Part shown: positions 56,001 through 64,000 of the stretch, piece after piece
Numbering within the stretch: position 1 is the first letter of the stretch
Layout of the letters: the number at the start of each line of letters is the position of its first letter
Source of the DNA: Zea mays
Taxonomy: Eukaryota > Streptophyta > Magnoliopsida > Poales > Poaceae
Length of the DNA: 64,000 nt
Assembly (NCBI RefSeq): GCF_902167145.1
Contig: NC_050101.1
Coordinates: 119,503,789 to 119,567,788 of the forward strand
Direction of reading: 5' to 3'
The notes under the pieces: model-generated
Seen by the model: only the letters and a program-made list of their open reading frames with translations
Told to the model about the DNA's origin: nothing
Databases searched by the model: none
Program-made: the position numbers and the translations under genes

Positions 56001-56759
56001 AAATGGATTGAGGCAAAGCCTTTAGCCACAATAACTTCGGCCACCATTCAAAAGTTTTTCTGGCAGAATATTGTTTGCCGTTTCGAGGTACCAAAGGCCA
56101 TCACTGTGGATAATGGAACACAGTTCGACTCCGAAGCTTTCAGAGATTTCTGTGATCAAATTGGTACGAAGATTCATTTTGCATCAGTCAGGCATCCGGA
56201 GTCAAATGGGCTCGTTGAAAGAGCCAATGGCATTATAATGACAGGAATAATGAAGTTAATCTTCAATCAACCCAGGGGAAAGTGGCCAGATCAGCTAACC
56301 AAAGTGGTGTGGAGCCACAACACAACAACATCAAGGTCTACAGGCTTTACTCCATTCAAGTTATTATTCGGTGACGAAGCAATAACTCCGGAGGAAGCTA
56401 AAACTGGATCAATAAGAGTAGTAGCTTCGGCAGAATTAGGTTCTGAAGATGCTTATTCTGTGGAAAAAGATGCTTTAGAAGGGATCAGGCTTCAAGCTGT
56501 GGAGAATATCAATAAATATCAAGCCGAAACAATCAAGTGGCGAGATAGAAAAGTTCGGCTAAAGAATATTGAGCCAGGACATTTGGTGCTTCAGAGAGTG
56601 GCCAACCCAGACACAGTGGGCAAGTTGCAGTTGAAATGGGAGGGACCTTTCTTAGTAGCATCTTCGTCAAGACCCGGTTCATACAGATTGAAGGATATGG
56701 ACGGCAACGGCATTCCTAGATCTTGGAATGCGGATGAGCTTCGGCGATATTATGTGTAA
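53010..56759 (+). pseudogene. pol: Element E pol: protease, RT, RNase H, integrase; one internal stop
   Basis: Nearly complete Tat pol. Protease (LVDTGSAADIIF) near the start; RT with KANGKWRMCIDFTDLN, YVDDIIVKS and GIEANPSKIEAI; RNase H linker (YFVSEVLSISKKNY); a second RNase H (FCDGSWGTFGAG, EYEALLLGL, KTDSQVV); integrase zinc region (HAGMCGSHIG, CEGC) and core (WGLDLLGPL, DNGTQFD, SNGLVERANG), ending DELRRYYV. The ATG is at 53037, but the open frame starts after a TAG at 53007. A single TAG at 55845-55847, right after the zinc-pair CEGC, splits it. The frame resumes without shift to the natural stop at 56757-56759. Confidence 0.92.
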
Positions 56760-56929
56760 CTTGATGTAACTTTTTATGTTTTTCTTTTTCATGGCACCCT
56801 TTTCCTTTCTAAAGGGGGAGAAAGGTTTTTAATGGGGCCATCATATGTAATTTCCTTTTTTAGTTCTATAAGAGCAAAATCCCCCAAGGAATGTAAATGT
56901 AAAAGCTGAGAATGCACCATCGAGTGCCG

Positions 56930-57145
56930 AAAAGTAAAAGGCGAAGAAGCTCCAAAGTCGTTCCTAAGGGAATGTAGAGCTTACAGCGAAAAGTCAACGC
57001 TGATTTTGCCAAAAGTAAAAGGCGAAGAAGCTCCAAAGTCGTTCCTAAGGGAATGCAGAGCTTACAGCGAAAAGTCAACGCTGATTATGCCGAAAGTAAA
57101 AGGCAAAGAAGCTCCAAAGTCGTTCCTAAGGGAATGCAGAGCTGA
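56930..57145 (+). repeat. 81-bp tandem repeat in element E
   Basis: Units begin at 56930, 57011 and 57092: two full copies and about two thirds of a third. Each contains AAAGTAAAAGGCGAAGAAGC and CGTTCCTAAGGGAATG. It lies in the spacer after integrase, before the 3' end of the antisense gene (57622). No coding function is seen. Confidence 0.9.
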
Positions 57146-57621
57146 CGTGTGATTGTTTCTAAGAAAATAATGGCTGAGAGTATGGCTTCGGATATGTGTT
57201 TGGACATTCATTCGCACATCACATTACATCATAGCATTTGCATTCATAAACATTCATCCAGGCATATGTAGGATAATCATCATCATGGCATAAGTGGTTG
57301 CTTCGGCATAAGAGAAGAGCTTCTTCGCGTACAAAAAGGAGAGCTTCGGAAGAAAGGGAAATGTTGTTTTCTATGCTTCGCTGTGTACGAAAAGAAGGGA
57401 AGGTGTTTTTTCGCCTTCGGCTCAAAAAAGATAATTTCGTCCACAACAAAGCACTTCACATACATTAATGGAAGGGTAAGAGCATAATACAAGGTATGAA
57501 CAGAACTCATTAAAGACAAGTTTAGTTACATTTACAAAAGTTATCTCAAAAGTTTCCTGAGTCTGTCTACAGTCTACTCCTACTTAATCTTCGAGGGATT
57601 TTAGCTTCGGTGTCATTCTTT

Positions 57622-60515
57622 TTAATCATCGACTTCGACTTCGTCATCCTACATGAATTAAGTTGTTGTAAGTCAAAATCGAGCTTGAAGGAAGAGGTAA
57701 GCACAGGGTATGATTTCTTACTGGTTCAAGATGACTCCGAGCTTCGTCTCCAGCCTTTTCTCGCCCGCCTTTTATCCATATCATTTTTACAAATCTATTG
57801 GAAATACTTCGGGCGAGATCAGGAATGTCATCTAGGATTGATGGTGATAAAGTGAAATTGGGCCTATTGACAATCTTTCCATGATCGCAGCCAGCTTTTA
57901 GGAAAGCTGCAGCAGTGCCCCGAGAAGCTACCCAGGCACAGAAGTCACCGTGTCCAGCTATAACTTCGTTGAGCTCGTCAATTTCACCCTCAATATGTTC
58001 GAAGGTCTTCGGTAAATCTTCAGCTGAGGGGGTGAATTTCTCACTGCTGGCTCCAACTGAGTGGAAAATTTTTCTTAGTCGTTGAATACATTTGTTGCTA
58101 AATTCCAAACATTTTTCTTGAAGGCCCGCCAATAGTTTTTTCAAATCTGAATTTTGTTGAGCTTCGGCTTCAAGTTTTGCATTAAGTTCTTGCTTTTCTT
58201 GTTCAAACTGCTCAGATTGGCAGAGAAGCTTCGTGTTCAGTTCTGTTATTTTTGCTTCGGCTTCCGCCAATAAACCTTCAGTTGCCTGGAGCTTAGAGTT
58301 CTTTTTCTCAATAGCAGCTGATTGCTCCTTTATTTTGCTTTCTAAATTTTCAATTATAACTTCGTGCTTCTTGTCTTCAAAATCTTGCTGCATTTTCAAG
58401 GCTTTGCTCAACAGCATACTCTGCACGAAAACAACCTTCGTTTGACATGTTTTCATTATTAAAAACAATAAAAGTTAAGGGAAAAGTAGTTCACCTTGAA
58501 ATTGGAATAAAATAAACTACCAACGATATGTTGTCGTCGGTAGCGGCTAATGTCCGTTTCTAGCTTCGGAAAACCGATACTCTTTGACAGAGTACCGATA
58601 ACTTTGGCTCCAGTTTGGTTTCGGATACAATCTAATTTTTCATCATCAATACCTCCGAAGAGGAGTGCTCCTGGTTTGTACCCGCAAGATTTGGCATATT
58701 CTTTAAGCTCTTTTATTTCGGGTTTTGACAATTTTTCTCCAACTAAATTTTGAAACATGAAGGCCTCGTCCTCTGAAGCTTCGTCAACAATTTCCTTTTC
58801 TTTCCCCGGCACTGCGGCCATAGTCTCTTCGGCGGCAGTGGCAGCTTCTTCTGTGGCCATGTCTAGCAGTATTTTGTCAATGTGTTCGATTGTGCTTTCC
58901 AGGTTCAAATCTTCAATTGAGGCAGCTTCGGCAGCCGCGACCTCCGAAGGTGTGATTTCAATATTTGTTCTTTCCTCAGACGCTGATGTCTTCTGAGCTG
59001 AAGCTCTTGGTGGTGTCTTGTCAATGACCTCGGTCATAGTGATGATTCTTTGTCTCTTTGCTTTAGTCGTTTTTTCAGGCTCCTTTTCCTTCTGAAAAAA
59101 CTTTGTCAGTTGAGGCCCCAATGGACTTAGCTTCGCAGGCAGGGATTCAGTCATTACCTTCAAAATTTCCTCCACGTCAGGGGCAGAGGGTGATGCGGGG
59201 GTTTCTTCTTCGTCGGATATTTTTTGCTTCGGAGAAGACGCTTTCCTCTTCTTCGGAATTTTCTTCTTTGATTCTTTCTCATCTTCATTTAAGGCTTCAG
59301 TTATCCTTTTCCTTTTTTGGCCCCCGACACCTTTATTCAGATTTTCATAGTCAGGGTATTCAAAACCCAAGGCGTCCAGCACTCGGTTCAGTCTTCGCTT
59401 CGGACGGGTGCCGAAGGCCGCAGTCATCAATTGATCTTCTTTTTTGGAGTAGTTGCCAAGTATTTCATTACACATTACTTCAATTGTATCCAGCCACTCT
59501 TGGCAAGGTGTTTTAAAGTATTTCTTAAACTTGAAATAGTAAGGTAAACGCACAAGTTCACCTTCTTTCTTCTCCCCCTTTAGCTTCGGCATTTCCCATT
59601 CTTTTAAACTAGGAAAAACCTTGAAAGCCAAAAACTCCTGAACCAGGTCTCTTGTACTGATATGCTTTGCAATAATTCTGAATTCATTCAACGCTTGTTG
59701 TGTTGGACCTTCTGGTGTCATGTTGCAACGAGGTCGGGTTTCTCCGAAGATTAGTTCGAGTGGACTTTGCACAAGCTTCTCCTTGTCGTCATCAACCTTG
59801 ACATAGAACCACTCCGACTTCTAGCCTGCTGCCATTTGCTCCGGTAGCTGATTACAGGAAACTTTGTGGTTTTCCGATAAGCAAAATTATAGCAACCAAA
59901 ATTGTCATGCAATCCATCTTTTCTAGCCTTCGTCTGATAGTGCAGTTCGTGAACTCGACAAAAGCTATCCGCAAACGGCTCCACCGCTTGGCTTCGGAGG
60001 GCCCAGATATAAACACTAAGCCTAACAATAGCGTTAGGAGTCAACTGATGAAAATAGATACCAAACCTCTTCAGTACCTCTGCAATAATCCCATGTAGGG
60101 GGAATCTTAATCCAGCCTTTAGAAAGCTCTTGAAAATGACAATTTCATCCTTCTCCGGCTTTGGGGTAGTCTCTTCTCCCCCGAAGCGTAATAGCTTCTT
60201 CTGATTTTCATTGAAAAAGCCCGACTTTACCATCTTGGAGAGATCAGCCTTCGAAACAGTAGATTTTCCGAAGTCCAAGTGGCTGGGCTTGCTTGGCATG
60301 GCAATACGATAATCGTCTTCAGGATCAGTTTCCTCAATATCTTCTTCTTCCGCTTCGACAATTGCTTGTTCTGCTTGTTCTGCATCATCACTGGGGATCT
60401 TTTCCGAAGTTACCAGTCCGGATCTTTGCATCGCTTCGGAGATGGGAACAGTCTCCGAACCTTCAGCTTCGCCCCCCTCACGCTCAACCCTAGCGGTAGA
60501 ACGCACTCTGGCCAT
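57622..60515 (-). pseudogene. Element E antisense gene, three exons
   Basis: Minus-strand gene from ATG 60515 (MARVRSTARVERE). Exons 60515-58495, 58420-57722 and 57648-57622. The introns are 74 nt (GTGAAC..GTGCAG) and 73 nt (GTAAGA..ATGTAG). Both are phase 0 and join NFK to SMLLSK and HLEP to DDEVEVDD, then stop. The protein starts with an acidic segment and continues into a gypsy-type transposon domain (RFPLHGIIAEVLKRFGIYFH, TPNAIVRLSVYIWAL, then WFYVKVDDD). A Lys/Glu-rich region and a coiled coil (about 57900-58420) end in an acidic tail. Lesions: a one-base shift near 59824-59834 and a TAG at 59823-59821. Same plan as the host's antisense gene. Function unknown. Confidence 0.82.
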
Positions 60516-60703
60516 TTAATTCTGAATTTGTGGAAATTTAATACTTTTTTCTTCCCAAGTTTTTTCTTCTTCTGACGAAGCAGGCTTCAAGTTGGAGCTT
60601 CGTTCGATTCCGAGAGTCAAGCTTCGGCGTCGGTTAAAAATTTTGGCAGCAAAACAGTGCAAATAGCAATGAATGCTGTGGTAACTTCACACCTACTCGT
60701 CTG

Positions 60704-60711
60704 TTTATATA
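60704..60711 (-). promoter_or_regulatory. TATA box upstream of element E antisense gene
   Basis: TATATAAA on the minus strand, about 190 bp upstream of ATG 60515, between the antisense gene and the 3' LTR. This is a reasonable place for a core promoter with a leader of about 150 nt. Confidence 0.6.
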
Positions 60712-60954
60712 GTACTGCAGGTAAGAAGGTGAAGCGCCAGGATTTTTACACCAGGCGGATACCCGCTTGCACTCGCTGCGTGGTGGACCGCAGAGTCAAA
60801 CAGTAACTCTGCAAGGTGGGACCGCCACGCGCTGGGAAATTGAACGTTTTCTCGACAACGAGCTCAGGGAAGGTGTTTTTTGGACCTTCGGCTCCCCGAA
60901 GCTTAAGAGACTTTTTTCACGGATCAAGCTCGTTACGAAAAACGATCTAGCACC

Positions 60955-60964
60955 GCGAAAGGGG
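60955..60964 (+). other. Polypurine tract of element E
   Basis: GCGAAAGGGG, followed by CTAC, just before the 3' LTR start at 60969. Confidence 0.65.
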
Positions 60965-60968
60965 CTAC

Positions 60969-61552
60969 TGTTGGGACTATGCTTCGTCGCCGAAGGTCTT
61001 GTAGGAAGAAGCGGCTTTCGGATGAAGCTGTTTGTATGGGATGGCCGAAGGTTCCTCTTCATGAAGCTTCGGTATTACAAACCGACTTAAAGATAGAATG
61101 ACCTTTTAGCCCATAAGGGTCTGAGTCAATGTTGTAAACTTTTATGAGGGGCGTAATTGTAATTCTTCACAGGCTGCGACCTGTGCCTATAAATAGTGAA
61201 CAATATTCCTTTACTGTTCACACATTCTGGTAATTGCTATCGCATCTTTCGGGAACCAATCTTTGCCAAGGCAGAGGTATAACTATTTTCGATGACTCAA
61301 TATATTGAGTAAATATAATATAATTCGTTTATGATTCATTTACCTTTTTATACCCTTTATTTTATGTTATCTTATACAATCTATTAAAATTTAATTACGA
61401 AGACTTAACCTTCGTAATTATATTCTCATCAACCTTCGTCCAAGGTTCATTATCCTCAAGGGAATAATGTTTCATGGACGAAGGACGTTAACATCTAACA
61501 TTTTATGTTGCCTTGTTCTTAATTTATAGCATTTGAGAACAAGTCCCCAACA
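60969..61552 (+). repeat. 3' LTR of element E
   Basis: 584 bp; TATA box at 61188-61195. Four substitutions against the 5' LTR by eye. Followed by CCGGG. Confidence 0.95.
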
Positions 61553-61981
61553 CCGGGTTTGCGAGAGTAGCCCCCGAGCCTCTGCACGGAGCGAGAGGAC
61601 GATCAAGGACTGACTCGACTTTTATGATACGCCCCTTCATTGCCTTTCCGCAAGGAGGAAGGGGGGAAGCGCCATGTTGCCCTCGGAGGGCGCCGAACAT
61701 GGTGTCTCCACTGAGTTGCTAACGGGTGATCCGAGTGGACGCCCGTGCCCCGTTCGATAAGGGTCGGCTAGTGGCCCAGAGGCGCGCTCCAAAAGTACCT
61801 GCAGGTGATTTGCCGGACCCAGTCCCGTTGGATAGGGTCCGAGGGCTCGATGCCTCCCTCTGATGGGATTCCGTTACAAAATCGCTCCTGCTGGTCTCGG
61901 AAATGTCCTATGGTACCTCAGGAGCGTAGCCCGAGCCTCGGCCATGTATCGGACGTACCCAGAGTCAGCCCTCGCTCTGCG

Positions 61982-62212
61982 TGCTCTGGGGCGGCTGTCG
62001 AACCCTTCCGAGGGGCCAGCTTTCAAACCCCTGATCAGTAGTGCGCGCGGAGCCCAAGTGCTCTGAGGCGGCTGTCGAACCCTTCCGAGGGGCCAGCCTT
62101 CGAACCTCTGATCAGTAATGAGCCTGAAGCCCGAGTGCTCTGGGGCGGCTGTCGAACCCTTCTGAGGGGCCAGCCTTCGAACCCCTGATCAGTAGGAGGG
62201 CTCGGGGCCCGC
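61982..62212 (+). repeat. 77-bp tandem repeat in host LTR
   Basis: Three copies starting at 61982, 62059 and 62136, each with TGCTCTG(G/A)GGCGGCTGTCG and CCCCTGATCAGTA-like parts. Located in the U3-like part, before the TATA candidate. Confidence 0.88.
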
Positions 62213-63082
62213 TTCCTTCGCGAATAAGGATCCCTTTCGAAATATCCCTTTCTCGGTCCCTGTAGCAAGAGAGAGAAAGGGGAAGAAGAAAAGGATATGA
62301 ATTTAAACGGTGTGGCGCACCTTTTTTGACGTGATCATCATGGCGGAGGTGAAACATCGTCCGCTTCGCCTGCCAAAGGTGTCGCTTGCCCTGCCGCGAA
62401 GTTAATGCGACGGGACGGGTGGTTCGCGGGGCGGTCGTTGCGTGAGCCATTCAAGGGACGAAACACGGGCGCGTCGTCTTCACGCCGTGGGAGAGGGCTC
62501 CCCTGCTGCTCCAGGAGGGGACGTGAGCCTGCAGACAATTTGACTACTGCTTCCGCTCGCCTGCTGCCGCCATTACTGCCGGCCCACTTTTGGCCATATC
62601 GACCGTCGCGCCTCCTCCCGTGGCTGACTGACCCGTGACCGATGTGCTCGGTTGGCACTGTTGGGCCATGCGCAGGGTTGCCTCGAGTCGCGGCACCGGT
62701 TTCGCAGTCGAGAAGGCGCGGCATTGGCGCAAGTGGCGGTGTAGTTTTTCGCACGTAGTAATCGGCGTGCCGGTTACATGATGTGTGGGCCTGGGCCTCC
62801 ATGCTGGATGCGTCGAAGTCGAAGTGGTGCGTCTCCATGGTGCGGTTGCACGCCACCTGCATGGCGGTCCGCCCTTTCAACCGTTGGTTTCGGCGAGGAT
62901 GGAGGAGTGCTTGTAACCGCGGGGCGGTTACACGCTCCGCGCGCGACGGTTTGGCTTCTTCAGTTCTGGGCCAGCTTGCATGACGTATGGGACCCAGCCC
63001 CCGTGTCGTAGGGGAGGACCCTGGAGCACGTCGGTGAAGACTTAGTCCGCGACGCTTGAGGACACGAGTGGGAAGAGCCGCC

Positions 63083-63093
63083 TTTAAAAAGGG
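63083..63093 (+). promoter_or_regulatory. Candidate sense TATA box of host LTR
   Basis: TTTAAAAAGGG, a TATA variant in a GC-rich context. It would place U3 at about 3.2 kb once element E is removed. Confidence 0.4.
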
Positions 63094-64000
63094 ATTGACC
63101 CCCCAGGTGGTAGCCATGCCTTCGCACTCCCTCATGCATCGCATCCTTCCACCTTCCGAGCCCCCGGATGGGGAGCGCCCGCGTTGCCTTCGTCTTATTG
63201 TTGGAGGAGCGCAACCTTACGGAGGTGGGCACCCTTCAGCCATCGCTCGGCTTCAAGGATTTTCATCAGGCAGCCCAGCTGCATTACCTCACCGATGGTC
63301 ACCCAGGATGGTGACCACCAGTTTGATGGTGGGGAGAAGCAAGCCGGGCTGCGACCTCTGCCCCGCCCTCAGCTTCAAGGATCTTCATCATCCTTGCTGG
63401 GGAGGAGGGCGAGGCGAGCCAGGGCCTTCCTTCGCGTGGGCTGGCGACCCACTTCTTCCTCCAGCATCTGGGGGTGGAAACCATCCTCCAGCTCTGCGGA
63501 GGAGGCGTCCTCCAGCCATGTGGGGGAAGGCGAACTGCTGCTGCCTGGCTAGGGTGCAACATTCCGTCCTCCGTCCGGGCGACTGCGGCCGGCTGCACCG
63601 GGGGGTCGCACAACACGTCGTACGCCGCGAGGGCGGTACTCATGTTCTGAGATGGTCCCGTTCTCGTTCTTGCGGCGAGGACAAGAGTGAGGACCTACCG
63701 ATGCGCTTTGGGGCGGCCGGTGCTCGCTGGTGCGGTGTTGGCGGGCAGGTGGCTGCCGTCGTTGGTGCTGAGGTGGTGGCAGCTGGAGAAGGTTTCTCCG
63801 CTGACGAGACCGTCGGTGCCACCCGTGGACTGACCTCCGGCTCTTTGGCTTTGATAGCTTGTCCTTGCCCCTCGAGTGGGGACGTGGGCGAGGACCTTGC
63901 CACAGCAGCATCTGCCCTGAGGTCATCGCTGCTACTGTTTAGCCGCCCGGGGCGGAGGTCATTGTCGCTGCTGCTGCAGGGGTCGGCGGTGAGCCACCTG

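Larger units (their letters stand above)
52179..61552 (+). mobile_element. Tat-type Ty3/gypsy element E, gag-deleted
   Basis: 9374 bp with identical-length LTRs (584 bp) and a perfect duplication CCGGG (52174-52178 and 61553-61557). Inserted in the host 3' LTR. Contains a residual gag start, a nearly complete pol, an 81-bp tandem repeat and an antisense spliced gene. LTRs differ at about four positions. Being in the same lineage as the host but with a different LTR and only distant protein similarity, it is a separate family. Confidence 0.95.
4685..64000 (+). mobile_element. Large Tat-lineage Ty3/gypsy element (host of the nest)
   Basis: Discontinuous element, oriented plus. Pieces: 4685-6682, 24019-26591, 36042-40786, 49964-52178 and 61553 to the right edge. 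The sense gag-pol frame continues exactly across the insertions of B and C once one copy of each target duplication is dropped. The antisense gene continues across D. Gene order protease, RT, RNase H, integrase makes it Ty3/gypsy; no chromodomain follows integrase. An antisense gene between integrase and the 3' LTR is a known trait of Tat elements. It resembles the maize Huck/Flip/Grande/Xilon group, but I cannot assign a family. The 5' LTR and start of gag lie to the left of element A, outside the window. Confidence 0.88.
61553..64000 (+). repeat. Host gypsy 3' LTR, continuation to the window edge
   Basis: The sequence after the CCGGG duplication resumes the host LTR style (GTAGCCCCCGAGCCTC). 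It contains a 77-bp tandem repeat, a TATA-like TTTAAAAAGGG at 63083-63093, and two copies of a CTTCAAGGAT(C/T)TTCATCA motif near 63250 and 63371. No gene is seen. No LTR end could be identified, so part of the right end may be flanking DNA. With 50483-52178 the LTR would exceed 4 kb. Confidence 0.55.

Noticed and set aside
57644..58468. Coiled-coil ORF as an independent gene
   Set aside because: Its first codons lie in a predicted intron; the frame joins the upstream ORF in phase at 58495/58420 as part of the antisense gene.

Overview
This window is a nest of plant LTR retrotransposons. I see no cellular gene, tRNA or rRNA. The element types point to a large-genome grass, most likely maize or another Zea. 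They include Ji/Opie-like Sireviruses whose LTRs are packed with CACCGGAC..GTCCGGTG palindromes, Tat-lineage Ty3/gypsy elements with antisense ORFs, and a Del/Tekay-like element with 3.3 kb LTRs. Family names are from memory of motif patterns, because no search was possible.

Layout. The base layer is one large plus-strand Tat-type gypsy element (the host). It runs from 4685 to the right edge and is cut into five pieces: gag/protease 4685-6682, RT/RNase H 24019-26591, integrase plus most of an antisense gene 36042-40786, the start of that antisense gene plus the 3' LTR 49964-52178, and more LTR-like sequence from 61553. The reading frame or sequence resumes across each cut. Four Sireviruses went into it. 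A (1-4684, minus, only its 5' part is present) has a right-hand flank whose target duplication cannot be checked. B is 6683-24018 (duplication GGCGC), C is 26592-36041 (GCGGC/GTGGC) and D is 40787-49963 (GCAGC). A second, smaller Tat element E (52179-61552, CCGGG) sits in the host 3' LTR. A Del/Tekay-like element on the minus strand (7609-15510, CTTCT), with 3.3 kb LTRs and only 1.25 kb of non-coding interior, is inserted in the 5' LTR of B. Nesting is therefore three deep.

Relative age from hand-counted LTR differences: the LARD-like element is youngest (about 5 substitutions in 3.3 kb), then C (5 in 1.3 kb), B (about 8 in 1.3 kb) and E (4 in 584). D is clearly oldest, with LTRs of 1236 and 1161 bp and a badly broken pol. 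The gag genes of B, C and D are open, but every pol that can be read in full is broken.

The most interesting content is on the minus strand of the two Tat elements. Each carries a multi-exon gene antisense to gag-pol, between integrase and the 3' LTR. I could place six short introns (69-81 nt, GT..AG) that join neighbouring open frames in phase, and a TATA-like box upstream of each start codon. The two proteins share a domain of the 'putative gypsy type transposon' kind and a coiled-coil C-terminal half. Two other recurrent signals stand out. In Sireviruses A-D the pol frame opens exactly after a conserved TTTTGTAG that looks like a splice acceptor. In each Sirevirus LTR the TATA box lies in the loop of an inverted repeat.
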